From Chrysoporthe austroafricana (Eukaryota > Ascomycota > Sordariomycetes > Diaporthales > Cryphonectriaceae), in NCBI GenBank assembly GCA_001051155.2, contig JYIP02000001.1, positions 1,860,001-1,924,000 on the forward strand: a DNA stretch of 64,000 nucleotides. Reading direction: 5' to 3'. Below the pieces are notes generated by a model. That model had not been told where the DNA came from. It saw only the letters and a program-made list of their open reading frames with translations, and made no database searches. A program made the translations under genes and the position numbers. Every line of letters begins with the position of its first letter. The first letter of the stretch is position 1. This document shows, in pieces, positions 14,101 to 26,215 of the stretch.

Positions 14101-14785
14101 GATAAAGATCAAAGAGAAGTGGGAGAAGATTAGAAACATTCGGAACAGAGCCATGTGGTGCCGTAGTTCAAAGCTTGCCTTGGAACCCGGCTTGTCGGCC
14201 AAACAACTCACTTACGTCGTCGGGAATCGATGAAACCCCTACCATTCGTTCTATAAACTTAACTCTTCATTTCGTAAATCCTTCGTTTGCAGTCAGATGT
14301 TTCGTTATGTTATCGAGCGTAGCCTATACGATCAGTCGTAAAGGCAAGCCGTCGCGATAGTAATGTAAAAAAAAAAAGGGCCTCGCCGACAGTGTCTCAG
14401 GACATCTCAGACGGCCAGTGCAGCTATAAAGAACGGAATGTATCATTCTCATGAAATATGCCAGTAATCAATCATGCCAGAAATGCTCCCCCAGGCCTCC
14501 CGGGTCTCGCTGAGGTGAGTCCACAGCAACACCCAAGAGCAGGGCTTCGCACTTCAGGCTCAGGCTGTTATACCACATGAACGTGACCCTCAGACATTTC
14601 GCTGCCGGAGTTCTGTTGAATATGTCTAATTTTTGCTTGTTTTGTTCTCGCTTCGTCTAGGATGGATGCTCGCCCACCGACTGTCTTTATTTTTGCGCCC
14701 TGGACACGACTCTGTCTTCAAAAAGGAAACCCAAGTGACGCGTGATGCGCCATGGCCTAAGGCTTAGCAGAAACGCAGCACTTAT
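11189..14785. other. 3.6-kb spacer: icl upstream region and trehalase 3' side
   Basis: No certain gene. The part next to 11188 is the isocitrate lyase promoter and the part next to 14786 is the trehalase 3' end. One Ser-rich open frame at 13074-13625 is listed separately as tentative. The rest shows only short frames without recognisable domains. Confidence 0.5.
13074..13625 (-). CDS. Tentative Ser-rich hypothetical protein
   Basis: Not recognised. A 183-codon open frame starting with ATG in a long Ser/Gly low-complexity stretch (MSSSDDSSSSSPTPSSS), followed by a basic patch (SDRKRRAARR) and ending in a short hydrophobic Cys pair segment, GGILSAVLSLCCLTAVV. It lies in locally GC-rich DNA, where long chance frames are common, and the reverse strand is open as well. 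It could be a small orphan gene with a C-terminal membrane-associated tail, or noise. No neighbouring signal decides this. Confidence 0.25.
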   Translation of the reverse strand: MSSSDDSSSSSPTPSSSSSSSSGSGSGGGRGHSSGGGAVIIVGNNPPSSSGSSSSSDRKRRAARRTPSPLSPSEAAGEACPSDAPDTSSRRGRGDACAGPVAEGSRGASVRQRAGERMGPGTSALGLPAGGAAPSRVSRQEGRDAHGGEGEQQPRRATCGGILSAVLSLCCLTAVVAPGSRTA

Positions 14786-17302
14786 CTAGACCATCTCGGA
14801 GAGCGCTTTGGCGCGGTTCTCCTCGAGGGCCTTGACAAAGGTCTCGTACGGCGTCAGAGTGCCTAGCGCGCGGCGCATGTGGGCGTTGACGATCTGCAGA
14901 CCATAGACGTAGCTGGCGTTGACCCAACCAAAGCTGTTCACGGCACGTTAGCACACATCATCATGAGCCTGTAACGTGGACCCGACTTACCCTTCCTTCG
15001 CAACACCTTTGAAATCCAAGCCCTGGTTGCCATACTCAGCATCGACCCTGTGCGGGTCAATCGGCCTCGTCACGTCATACTTCTCGACCACCACCCCGTT
15101 GAAATCCACAAACGCCTTAGTCATCATGTACAACCATTTGTATGCGAGTCGCTCCGCCTCCTCTGTAAAGCTATAGCGGTACAGGCCTGTCCACGCCAGG
15201 ATCTGCTGTGGCGCCCACCCGTATGGGTAGTCCCACTGCCGGTTGGGCCGCTCGAGGCTTATCTCTCCGCGGCTCTTCAGCGTGCCGGACAGCAGGCCGC
15301 CGTACGCCTCAAACTTGGGCAGCGCCTTGGTGACCATGGCCGCTGCCTGCTTTGGTGAGGCGACACCGGCCCAGAGAGCCCAGAAGGTGGTGCAGGATTC
15401 GTAGTTGGACTGCTCGCGTGTGGCGGTGTTGTAGTCAAAGTACATACCCTCTTCTTCGTTCCAGAGAAACTTGTCGATCGCCAGCTTACGCCTCCTGGAC
15501 CGGCGGTCCCATATGGCCGACGTCTCGACCTGACCGGGCTTCAGCGGGCCAACGCAGAATTCCTCAGGAATCTCCAGTTTGTCGCCGAAAATGTTGCGAA
15601 TAGTCCGTGCGATATCCGTCTCGTACTTGTACAGCAGCGAGTTGAGATCGATAGTCGCCATGTTCCCGCAGATCCTCTCCAAGCGATAGGACGTGTCGTG
15701 GCCGGACTCACGCACGGCTCGGTCGTGCATGAAGTACTCATCCAGCTCTGGCTCATCAACCTGTCGGTAGTTGTATGCCCGGACAAACTCCTTGAACTCC
15801 ATATTGTACTTCTTGCAATACGGCTCGAGCACGTGGACAAAGTGGCTGGCCTCCGTCTCCGGCGGTACTCCCATACCGACGGGGCGGTATCGCGATAGGC
15901 CTGTCACCGGGTCAAGCCGAGGCTCAGTCACCCACACACTGTGGTACTCCTTGATGGCTGCCAGGATAGCTGTTCGCAAGAAGTCGAGAGCCCCAGGCTC
16001 ATGCCGAATCTTTTCATAGACACGGAGAGCCATGTCTGTGAGGAAAGGCGGCTGTGACCGGCCCAGGTAGTAAGACCTCGTAGCGTTGAGAATCTTGCCG
16101 TAGTGCTTGATGCAGAAGCAAAAGTTTATAACCATAGACTTGGCGAGATGGGCCTTGTTGTCGACCAGAAGGCCCAAGGATTCCATGTAGCTGTCCCAGC
16201 CGTAGAACTCGTTGAAACGGCCACCGGGCACAACGAACGGCAGCCCGCGCAAGGTCTCCTCGCCTGTCTTGGGGTCGGTGATCTTTTCCATCTCAATTGC
16301 CAGAAGACCGGGGGCATCATTCATATCCCGGATGAGCTCGGGAGTGATCTTGTCAGACTGCGGCAGCCGACAGACATCCAGCCTAAGGTCCGGACGGTCC
16401 TTGGCGATTTTGGTGTAAAAGTCAAACTGCTTGGGCTCGCCCCAGGGGACATAAATGCGCGGTCGTGGGTCATCTGTCCAGTCCTTCGGATCCTTGGCAC
16501 AGATTTCGATGGTCGAGGCGTCTATGCGGCGGGTCAGGCCCTCCCAGAAGTGGTCACGAATGAGGCGGGACAGTCTGTTGACGGGGTTCTCGTTGAGGCG
16601 GGCCTCGTCGAGGATGATCTGCTTGCGGCCGTACTCCTTGGCCAGGGAGAGCTCCTGTAGCAGGTTGGACAGCATGTACGTTCCCCGGATATCGAAGCTG
16701 TGATGGCCATCGGAGGCGGCCGTTCGCAGAGACAGCACCTACAACAGGTCAGCTCGTACTACCATGGCAACACGATAGCTCTTTTTTACGGGTCGAAGGT
16801 ACCTTGGGTCCATTATCCTCGATGGTGATCTGCATGTTACCATCCGTGTCCTCCTGCGATTGAAGACTCTCGAGGGTCGGGTCGACCTGGACGAGGAAGC
16901 GTCGGTTCGTATGGAGGGTGCTCTCATCTAGGCAGGCGGCAGGTCAGCAAGAATACCGACGGGCGGGATGTGCGCCGCAGGCTGAGATACGACGTACCAT
17001 GGCTACCTCGCCGGAAGGGCTCCTTCAAGCCCAGTCTCTCCATTTGCTGCAGGAGACTATTCTGTGCAGTCCGCCGTGTGAGCATTGACCCTTCGGCCTG
17101 GACCTGAGGATTCGGAAAAGCCGTCAGTACGTACCTGAGAGAAGGTGCGAGTCCGGGCGGTGGCCTTGTTCATCTTGTGGCGCGAGTCGGTGTAGTATGT
17201 TTTGGCATCGTCGAAGACATTAAATTCGTCGATGGAGTCATTGCGGGTTGGGGCACTGCCACCGGCGCCCTTGTGGGCGTCCATCATGGAGTCGTCCGCC
17301 AT
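14786..17302 (-). CDS. treB: Neutral (cytosolic) trehalase, GH37
   Basis: Hydrolyses trehalose to two glucose molecules in the cytosol during germination and recovery from stress. Five exons: 17302-17135, 17061-16998, 16927-16803, 16738-14991 and 14933-14786; total 750 aa, the usual size of fungal neutral trehalase. Regulatory N terminus: a cAMP-dependent kinase type site FRRGSHD with Ser76, and the Ca-binding motif [12 protein letters not shown] at about residues 104-115. Catalytic domain: trehalase signature 1 [15 protein letters not shown] at about 290-304, and signature 2 [10 protein letters not shown] near the C-terminal third. No signal peptide, which separates it from acid trehalases. 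Control by PKA phosphorylation and calcium/14-3-3 is known for the family. The last exon restores the conserved tail [16 protein letters not shown]. The symbol follows Aspergillus/Neurospora usage. Confidence 0.95.
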
Positions 17303-20300
17303 GGAGGAGCTACTCGTCGAAGGGGCGGGCTACAGAAGACAGATTCGGCGGTCAGGATGTGGAAGGTCGAAAGTCGCGGATGAAACCGAGGAGCGTCGAT
17401 GGGGCGGTATCTAAGGCAATCGACAGGAAGGCAGAAGCAGGGCGAGCGGTAGAGCGACAGGCAGGGCGATAGGTATAGAAGCAGGACGCCCTGAGCAAAC
17501 AGGTAGGATAAGCAGAAGGTGGCGGCGACCTCGAGGTTGCGTGACGGGACGAATACCGATGATGGTGCAGGTGTAAGTTGTACTGTTCGCCTCGTTCAGG
17601 TTAGCGGCCTCCAGCGATAAGAAATCGATACAGGGACGAAGATCAGCGATCGATGATCAACAGCGATAGAGATTCAATCGATGTTCCCGGTCCAGCGTCG
17701 GACGGCGAGGCTCTCAGGAGACAGGAAGGAACAAAGACGCCCTGCTGGAGAACACGGCTCTTCCGCCCAGGCACAGAAAGAAGAGCTTATGAAGAGGAGG
17801 GCTGCTTTCCGGTTTTTAAGGGTCCATCCACACTAACCTTGATGCCGAGCTTGTGATGCAGGTGTACACACCGCCTCCAGACCGACGACCTAGGACGCGG
17901 GTGAGGTTGAACAGCGTGCAGATTGGCTCAGGTCTGACAGCTTGATGTTCTATCGTGGAGGAGTAAAAATGTGCTGAGAGGAAGGAAAAAAAGCTCAACG
18001 TCGTACAGCAGCTCCTGTAACTGTGCAGGTGATCGCAGGCCTTGAGTCTGACGCAACCGGGGCCAACTGGCAGAGCCGAGTCGTACTGCACAGTAGTGTA
18101 CAGGTATGTGACGTTGAGGCTCCACCCTCCTCTTCATCACCGCCTATTATCCTAACTGGGGGCTACCAGGAGCCGCAACACCCTCTGTAGCGGTGCATAC
18201 TCAGAGTACTACGGTACCATGGTATGCACTAGGAGGGCCCCCACTCTACCCAGTAGCTCTACGTCTCCCCCACCTTCCTCTTTGAAAACTTCCGAGTCGA
18301 ATCGACGTCAACCGTCGAGGCCTGGTCCAGGTCACACTGCCGTCGTTTTCTTATGCTGTGTTTCCATCCCCGTTTCTTTCCAGATATAAATTCTTGAACA
18401 GAGCTTTGGAGGGTCTGCTCATGGTCCACAGTCGGAGACGACGAAAAATAATCTTGTTACAGCCGTACGTATACGGCAAGGTCGTCGTACACCGTCAGTG
18501 ACACAACCCTCCTTGAGACCCGAGTTCGTGTACGAGGCATATCGGAGTGCGTACCCAGCCCCCTTGCAGTTTGAGGGCCATAGGAGAGTCCTCCGAAATA
18601 TGGCCTTTTGAACCAGTATTTCTCATAGCCGTCGGTTGATTCGTGATGGGCGGCCGCATCCTGAATCGCCTCCAGCCCCATGGTCGCGTTGTGTCCGACG
18701 AAAGGCATGGCACTATTTCTTACAGGCGAATATGCGATGAATTCGTAGGCCAGATTTGGTGAGCCAGGTCATACGATTGTTATGTGTCAGTAGACTATTC
18801 CTCAGAAGAGTGACATGGATGAGTGCTGGCCGAAAAACCTTCCCACCCTCCCTTTCAAAAATAAGTGCTCGTCACATACATTACCGCGGGTGCGGACTGG
18901 ATGATAGCGGCTTGTGGCGACTGCTCCATCTAGCTCTCGGCTCTCGAGAAAGCAGCCTTCCGAAACTCGGGTCGATGAGCAGGATACAGTAGCCGATCCT
19001 GATATTGCCGTCCGCCCACGTACGACCCTCGTACTCCTTATTTGATTTGGCTGACGGGGCCGGACACCTGCACGATGCTCTCGACCAGAGCTTGAGAGAA
19101 GCATTACTCGATACCGCTTGCCTGACTAGTGAGGGCCTGTGCACGGAGTACGCTGACCAGCACGAGCTGCGCCTAGTAGTTGTCTATTTTGATTTCCAGA
19201 GCAAGCCCCCTCCATCCTGAGGCAATAGCGAGGCTCACGGTGACAGTGCTGATCATTGCATATCTGATCCGGATCGGCGGTTTCTCGCTTCCGGTCTCTA
19301 AAAGACTGAGCCCTGATCTCTTCTCGAAGAAAGGAGCGCGAACGATATCGGCCTGTGCCCCGCCTGTCGTGGGGATGAACTCGTAATTAGTTCTGGCAGC
19401 ATCGGAGCGTCGGCTGAAGGCGGTTTGCTGTCGTTCTTGTTCCCACGGCCCTAGGAGGGCCTGGACGCCGGTGAAGGTATCGTTTTTGGTATTGGGCCCT
19501 TGATTGCCTGCTTCATCAGCCCGAGGCCGGAGGCTGAACGTTGAGAATAGTGAACTGACTCGCCGCAACGACCCAGGACTGTCCAGTATACTGGGTAGAC
19601 ATGTGGCAGGGTGTGACCGGGGAACCTTGCAAGGCGTGCGTAGAGGGTAACTCCTATTATAATCTCTTCTCCAGACCTCAAAATTGCTTAAGAGGCAGGT
19701 GGACTCCAGCATCCTGAGCGTCTTTACTTTGTTGACGACTTAGATGAAAATTTCGATGAAATATTTCGTGCCATTAGCTTGAGCCGATCGAAATCATCAA
19801 CACCTGCAATGCCAATGCGCGCTGATTTTGGACAGGGAGATACTTTCCCCGTATATAGGTCCCAGCTGCATCCGAGGAAGACATTAAGACGTCGGCGCAG
19901 GGGGGAGGTGTTAGGAAAAGCCCAAGACGGTCTACTTGAATACCCGGTGAGCTAACTAGCTGAAGAGCATGGGCCCTCTGTCCAGGCGGTCAAGTTGTAA
20001 CGTGAGTGTGTTGCCAGCCGGGTTGAAGAGTTGTGCATGGCAGATTGGAGGCGTGATCGCACCATACTGCCCTGGGATCTCAACAGGACTTACACGAGGC
20101 TGTCAAGCCCCTCTCTCCCTCCCCACCTGGCCGCACGTTTTACCTAATACCATGCCGCTTCCAGATCGGTGCCGTGACAGGAGCTGCGGCTAAAACAATG
20201 GACTAGCCGTGTCTCCACGGTCCTGGCCGGTTTAACCCCCGACTCGATGCCCCATGAACCAGCTCACGAGCGAGCCGTGTCCACAGGGGGTCAGGGTTAG

Positions 20301-20863
20301 GTACGTGGTTGTACTGCCTGTGTAAGACGAGATGCGCGCGTCCGGAACGGGAAGAAAACCAACAACGAGGACAGCATCAACCCAGCATGTGGTGTCGGTT
20401 GTGTCACCTGTCAGACACGAGGGGCCTGCATTGTCTGTACGGGATAGATTGGCCCGTGCCGAGTCGGTCGAGGACTCGAGGGCGAGGAGGGTCCAACAAA
20501 GTGATGATGTTTCCCGGCTTTCCGTTTCCAGCAGCTGCAGCCGCGGCCGCAGCGCCGACGCCAGGATCAGCTGTGGGGTCCAATCGGTTGACGGGCGGCA
20601 GTGCCCCTACCTGACGGTACTACTGGGAACACTTAGTATGCTAGGTCACCGTATGGAGATCTCTTTGAGATCTACTCTAAGTATATACGTGTGTACTTAT
20701 CTACCCTGCGCTCGACCTGTTGATCTTCACCTCCTTGTTCGCTTTCCGTCTTCACGCTCTCCTCCCGCCCTGTCCTCCTCGCTCTTGTATTTCTTTCCCT
20801 TCCTTGGCCTGTATCCCCTTTCCTCCTCTCCGTCCTCCCTGTCATCCTCTTCACGCGAGCACC
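17303..20863. other. 3.6-kb divergent spacer between trehalase and F-box gene
   Basis: No supported gene. The two flanking genes diverge, so both promoters lie here. An AGGGG stress-response-like pentamer sits at 17321-17325, just upstream of the trehalase start; a five-base match alone is weak. The 20690-20863 part is pyrimidine-rich on plus, typical of a fungal 5' leader before the F-box gene start. Confidence 0.5.
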
Positions 20864-22538
20864 ATGGCGGTATTTGTAGACCTCGACGACGATGACGTCG
20901 ACCTTCCCCAGCAGGGCCTCAGCGGGATCAAGCCCGTGTGGAACGGCACGGCACCCCCAGAGCCCTCGGCGAGAGGCCCTGTCCCGGACGACGGGCGCGG
21001 ATTCGAGAAGCCGGCCGTCCCAGACAGCACCGATCGCGAGGAGGCCGCTCACGAGCGCGCTGTCGAAGCGAGTCCAAACTCCATGACAGTGGCCCTGGGA
21101 TGCTATCCGTAGGCGAGCACCAGCACCTTTTTGACCGCACCTAGGTCTTGTCTTTTCAACCTCGATCCTCCCCCCGGGCGTACGACCCGGAGGGGGGGCA
21201 CACTGACTGGAGATCCAGTATTGTCAGGGCCCTGGCCTCGCACCTTGACCTCAACGATCTCGACAGTCTCTCCCACGTCTGCCGCGGCTTCCACGCCAGC
21301 CTGCTCCAGAACTGGTCGATCCTGGTCAAGTCGAGTCTCCGGTGCTCCAATGATGACCTGCCTGTCGACCCCGAGTCCACGCTACGGTACCGGGCGAGGG
21401 CGGGCAACTGGTTCTATATGGAAGACACAACGCGTTGTGCCCAGTACAACGGCAAGGCCGGGAGCTGCGCGCGCGACCTGGTCTCCGAGTGTCGCAGATG
21501 CGGCACGGTGGTGTGCAGGGTGAGCATTGACCCAACGGCCATCGTACGAGAGAAAGACGGTCGAGCAAGACTAACACGCGCCTGACCGACAGAACTGTGC
21601 GATAAAACCACCAGCCCCTGCCGTCCTCCGCGACAGACACCGCCGGCTCTGTATCCCCTGCCAGAAATCCCCCATCGGCCGCCTCGTGGAGCCGGTCCGG
21701 AGCAGCGACTTGGCCCTGGCCTCCCACACCATGCAGCAGGCGGTATGTACGTGCGCGACGAACGGGGGCGTCTGGCTCTGCCAGCCCTGCGGACGCGGCA
21801 TCAGGGGTTCGGACCAGACCTACCGCGGGTACGTCGTCTCCATTTGTTCTACCCCATACCGAGGAAAACCACACCCATGTCGTGTGAAAATCATAGTGAC
21901 CCACCACCACGAAACTGATCATCTTCTCTCCCCGCAGGATCTGGAAATGGCGGACCCAGTACGGGGAGGTCCTGGGCGGCCTGGGCACCGGTATCGGCGA
22001 TGCTGATCGCGGCGTCGAGTGCGCCAGGGGCAAGGACTGCATCAGTGGGAAGTTCATTGAGCACGAGACGGACTGCGACGCCGATGACGCGCGCGAGGCG
22101 GAGGACCTCGCTGCGGGATATTCGTCCGGCGGGACGCCCACGCTGACTCTGTACAGCGGGTCGCATTCGTGGTCGAGTAGCCACAGTAGCCTGCACGGTG
22201 GATACAGCAACGCCTCGACGCCAGGCGGCAGTCTAGACCCCAGCATGGCACTGGGGACCTCGCGGACGCCGTCGCCGGCCGTGGGCCCCGGGTATGCCAG
22301 GCACGAAGTGGAGGGAATAGGTAACAAGATCAAGACGGTGAAGGTGTCCATGGTTCGGGTAGGAGGATGTGTACCCGAGTGGAAGGATGAGAAGGCCTCT
22401 GGCCAGACCCTGCGCCGAGAGATTTCGGGCGACTACAGGAGTTGGTGTGGCTGGTGCCACAGGGTGATTCCAGGCCGGAAGGATTTCGAGGCGGAGAGAA
22501 CCCTCCAGACCTCAATGGCTACGGACGGCGCATCATGA
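20864..22538 (+). CDS. F-box-like, Cys-rich protein
   Basis: Probable SCF ubiquitin-ligase adaptor of unknown target. Likely exons: 20864 to about 21088 or 21108 (acidic start MAVFVDLDDDDVDL), 21145-21519, 21593-21828 and 21938-22538. The last two introns (GTGAGC..ACAG; GTACGT..GCAG) are clear. An F-box-like helical segment, DWRSSIVRALASHLDLNDLD followed by SLSHVCRGFHASLL, opens exon 2. CxxC pairs follow (SECRRCGTVVC, RLCIPCQKS, WLCQPCGRG, and SWCGWCHRV near the end), suggesting a zinc-binding fold. Between them lies a Ser/Thr-rich linker. The first junction is unsettled: the best donor (GTAGGC at 21109) does not keep the frame of the acidic exon, whereas a weak donor (GTGGCC at 21089) does. 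Conserved-looking but uncharacterised. Confidence 0.65.
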
Positions 22539-23025
22539 GGCTTGAGACATAGGCGGAAAAGGAGGAACAACAACGGGCCCACCTAGGTAACAGGTCTGGC
22601 TCTCAGGATACTAGGCGTCTTCATGAGGGACAACACCATCGGTGAAGCCTACCATGCAGTGCTTCATAACAGCGATGTGTTTTGAGATTGGTCGAGTCTT
22701 TTCGAATATACACGAGAACAAAGTATCTCTCCAAGATGTGGCGATAGCGCCGTACCACCTGTTGACGCGGACTTGTCTATCGGACATATGCCCCTCTGCC
22801 CTGTTGTCACAATCCCACTGATGGTGCGTCTCAGAGGGTAAATATACAACCTTGTGATCCCAACCGCGGCGCCTGATCATGTAGGTCGAAGTCTGGGAGC
22901 TTCCCCGAGTCCCAGAGCCAGAGCTGCAAGGGCCCTCTCCTCTGCAGGCTGGACCGAACAATGTGGCGTCCAAGAGCACCCCGGTGCCCATGCTGAGCGA
23001 TATCTCGCGGGAGTGCCGCGGCCCC
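22539..23025. other. Convergent spacer
   Basis: Lies between the ends of the F-box-like gene (plus) and the MRP-L20 gene (minus), so both 3' untranslated regions fall here. No gene seen. Confidence 0.5.
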
Positions 23026-23700
23026 TCATATCTCCCCACGGTACAGCATCTGGTTCCTCCTGTGCCTGTCCTCCATCGCCTTCCTCTTGGCCGGCCCCCA
23101 CCGCTGCTGTATCAGCTCGAACTTCCGCCTCTCGAAGTCGATCTTCTCCTTGGGCGCCTGGCAGCACGCCACCACGAACCCGCCGGGTATGTCGTACTTC
23201 TCGCTCAGGGCCTTGACGGACCACTTGTACGGGTCCGTGGTCCGCAGATGCCGCATCTCCTCGACCTCCTCCTTCGTGATCGGGCCGCGGGTGAAGATGA
23301 CCTTGGGGGCGCCCACCTCGGGCAGGTCGTGGGTGTTGGTGTGGACCCCCGTGGAGGAGGAGGAGTAGTTTGTCGTGGAGCTGCTGCTGCCGCCGCCCGG
23401 GCCGAAGTGCGACTCGAACAGCGACGCCAGGTTCGCCCGCCGGCGGGGGTCGTTCTTGGGCAGGAACTTGAAGGGTGTGTGGTAGACTGAGGGCGCGGCC
23501 GAGGGCGGGTTGAAGATGATGGTGTCCTGCTCGAGGCGCGCGTCCGGGGCGAGGAAGGATGGGTGGGGCGGGACGTTGAGCGCACGCTTCGTGCGGGCGG
23601 CCGTCGCTTTCGTACGGATCTGGTGCTTGAGGTGGGACCGCGCGCCGGTCAGGCAGCGCCGCGCTGCTGGCCGCAGGAGGCTTGTGGTTGCGGCCTCCAT
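23026..23700 (-). CDS. Mitochondrial large-subunit ribosomal protein MRP-L20 family
   Basis: Structural protein of the mitochondrial 54S ribosomal subunit (yeast Mrpl20, mL58). Single exon, 224 aa. The first 30 residues are basic and Ala/Arg/Ser-rich with no acids after residue 2, as expected for a matrix-targeting sequence (LLRPAARRCLTGARSHLKH). The family core is visible: KRALNVPPHPSFLAP, DTIIFNPPSAAPSVYHTPFK, FLPKNDPRRRANL, then TKEEVEEMRHLRTTDPYKWS, and a basic end RHRRNQMLYRGEI. A Ser/Thr-rich loop separates the halves. Named from remembered similarity to the fungal family. Its start faces the end of the CoA ligase gene across about 700 bp. Confidence 0.85.
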   Translation of the reverse strand: MEAATTSLLRPAARRCLTGARSHLKHQIRTKATAARTKRALNVPPHPSFLAPDARLEQDTIIFNPPSAAPSVYHTPFKFLPKNDPRRRANLASLFESHFGPGGGSSSSTTNYSSSSTGVHTNTHDLPEVGAPKVIFTRGPITKEEVEEMRHLRTTDPYKWSVKALSEKYDIPGGFVVACCQAPKEKIDFERRKFELIQQRWGPAKRKAMEDRHRRNQMLYRGEI

Positions 23701-24414
23701 CTCTGGCGTGCTGTTGTGTGGATGTGGGTGCGGGTGAGGTGTGCTGTGACGCGGCGACCTCTAGTGAGACCTGGTTTTGTTGGACCGCGCAATTGAGAGG
23801 GTGTGTAATCGCAGGATAGGTCGTTGAGTTAGTTAGAGGTTTTGTTTTTGGGTTCTGTTTGGGTCGCAATAGGTGTTTGTCGCGGTGCTGGGTTCGTTGG
23901 GTGTGATGGAGAAAGCTCTGGCGATGGCTGCAGAGAAAAGTTCGTGACCAGGAAGAAGCCGAGAGGTGCGAAAAGTGGAGCCACGCCATTGAGCTTTGGC
24001 CAATCAAGGGTTTGCAGGCACACGACATCCTCACCACGCCTTTACGCCTTCAGCTCAAGGGTCTCTTATCTCAACCTAGAACTACACGAATCACAAGTAT
24101 CGCCTTTAGAACTTTATCTCGTCACCTGATATTAATTGAAGCATTGTAAGTCATCATTTCGAGATGGAGGGTGGTTCATCGTTTGTCTGGTTGGTGGATT
24201 CGAATTTGACCATGCCACACTTGAAACCTTGCTCGTCGACGGGTCACTCGAAAAGACTGGAGCCCTCTTGATGCATTTTATTCCTGCTTCCCTTCCCTTT
24301 CTTCTTCCGCCGCCTTGTCTGTGCGATCTATTGATCTTGTGTTCAATTCCCATTTCTCGGAACTCCAATTGATATTTCATCTCGAGATGACTGCCTCGAC
24401 TCTGGAACGTCTGT
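23701..24414. other. MRP-L20 promoter region
   Basis: Contains the upstream region of the mitoribosomal gene and the CoA ligase 3' untranslated region, both minus strand. No further gene seen. Confidence 0.5.
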
Positions 24415-26215
24415 CTAGATCTTGGACCCGAGTGGCTCCCGGTCTCCAACCTCTTCCTTGGCTCTGTCTCTGAGGATCTTGCGCAAGATCTTTCCTGACT
24501 GTTTGGTTGGGGTGGTTCTCATTAGCAGTCTGGCCGTCAGCTTGTTAGGGCAATAGGGGTCGACATACCGGGTTCTTGGGGACAGCATCGATGAAGACAA
24601 CACCTCCTCGCAACCGCTTGTATCTCGTCACTTTGTCCGCCATCCAATCCGCTACCTCCTGCTCCTTCACCTTGGCTCCCGGACTGATTTGGACGTACGC
24701 TCTGGGATACTCTTCACCCTTGATGGTAACGCCAACTACTGCGGCGTCCGCAATGGCCGGATGGTCTAGGAGAACACCCTCCAGCTCGGCTGGGGCGACC
24801 TGGTTGCCCTTCACCTTGATGAGCTCCTTGATCCTGTCGACGATGTGCCAGATGGTCCCAGTCTGGTACTCCTCGAAGTACGCGATGTCCCCCGTCTTCA
24901 GCCACCGCGTTCCGTCTTTGTCGACCGCCATCGTGCTGCTGGTGGCCTCCGGCTTGTGCCAGTAGCCCTTCATCAGGTTGGGGCCAGTCACCCAGAGCTC
25001 GCCTGTCTTGTTCGCTTCCAGGATTTCCGTCTTTCCGTCCAGGTCCATGATCTTGCCAGCGCAGTTCGGCATCAGCTCTCCCACTCCGCCGCTGGGCTTC
25101 AGCTTGTTGATGTCCCACGCCATGCAGGTGCACGTCACTTCGGTCATCCCCCAGCCTTGGCTGAGGATGACGCCCTTGTCCTTGAACAGGCTCTCACACT
25201 CCCTCGCAGTCTCAGCTGCCAGGGGCGCGGCTCCTGAACCGATGGTGTCTACGCTGCTCAGGTCGGTCTGGCGCGCAGCGGGGTGCTTCGCGAGAGCAAT
25301 CACGATCGGCGGCACGCAGGCAAGTATCGTGATGCGGAACCTCTGGATATGCTGGAGGAACTTGAGAAAATCGAACTTCGGCATGACGTACACCGGGATG
25401 CGCTGGGCGGGATAGTTGGCGATGAAGTATGTCTGGCCGTACGCGTGATAGAACGGGAGGAAGGCCAAGCAGCGAGCCCGAGCCATCTTGGCCTCGTATA
25501 CGGGGTCGAGCTGGCTCAGAAAGACGACCTGCGTGCAGTTTGCCACATAGGCGCGATGCGAGATCTCCACCCCTTTCGGAACGCCGGTCGTTCCGCTGCT
25601 GTAGTTCAGACAGCACGTCGCGCTCTCCGGATCGCTAGGCTCGACCCAGTCCCACGCTGACGCCTCCGCGATGTCGGCCTGGATCAGCTCGGTCCAGTGT
25701 CTCGCCCCGCGCTGCCGGCCTTTCGCACCCGGAGCTGGCTTGTTCGGGCGCGGGTCCTCCTTAGCGTCAAAGACATACAGGCGGTCCTTCGGCAGGCCGG
25801 CCTCCTCGGCGGCCTGGAGAGCAACGTCGAGGCTGTCCTCTGCAGCGATCAAGAATGACGCGCCGCTGTCGCGCAGCTGGTATGCAAGCTCGCGGGCGAC
25901 GAAGGAGGGATTGGCGCCGGAAAAGATGCCGCCGGCCATGAGGACGCCACAGAATACCGAGGGAAAGTAGACATTATTCCCAGAAAATACCAGCACCCGG
26001 TCGCCAGGTTTCAGCCCCGCCCGCTGCAGCCCGAGGCCAATGCGCTTCGACAGCAAGCGATATTCCGCAAAAGTCAGGAAATGGGTATCCGGGCGCTCAG
26101 CATCAATGAAGGCCTTTGCGTCTCCGGCCTTGACAGGCTCTTGCGATGAGCCGAAGATCCAGCGGTGGACTGGGATGTCCGGAATGGGGATGGACCACCG
26201 CGATGTGACCACCAT
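24415..26215 (-). CDS. AMP-binding acyl-/4-coumarate-CoA ligase-like enzyme
   Basis: ANL-superfamily adenylating enzyme that activates a carboxylic acid to its CoA thioester through an acyl-AMP. Two exons, 26215-24569 and 24498-24415, split by a GTATGT..ACAG intron; 576 aa. Motifs: ATP loop YSSGTTGVPKG, GWGMTE, TGELWVTGPNLMKGYW, LKTGDIAYF, the hinge KVKGNQVAPAELE, and the C-terminal catalytic lysine in SGKILRK (about K552), supplied only by exon 2. The protein ends in SKI, a plausible PTS1 peroxisomal signal. The substrate cannot be read from sequence; fungal relatives act on phenylpropanoids or medium-chain fatty acids. Start chosen at MVVTSRWSIPIP, matching the usual N terminus, not the in-frame ATG at 26314. 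Confidence 0.9.
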
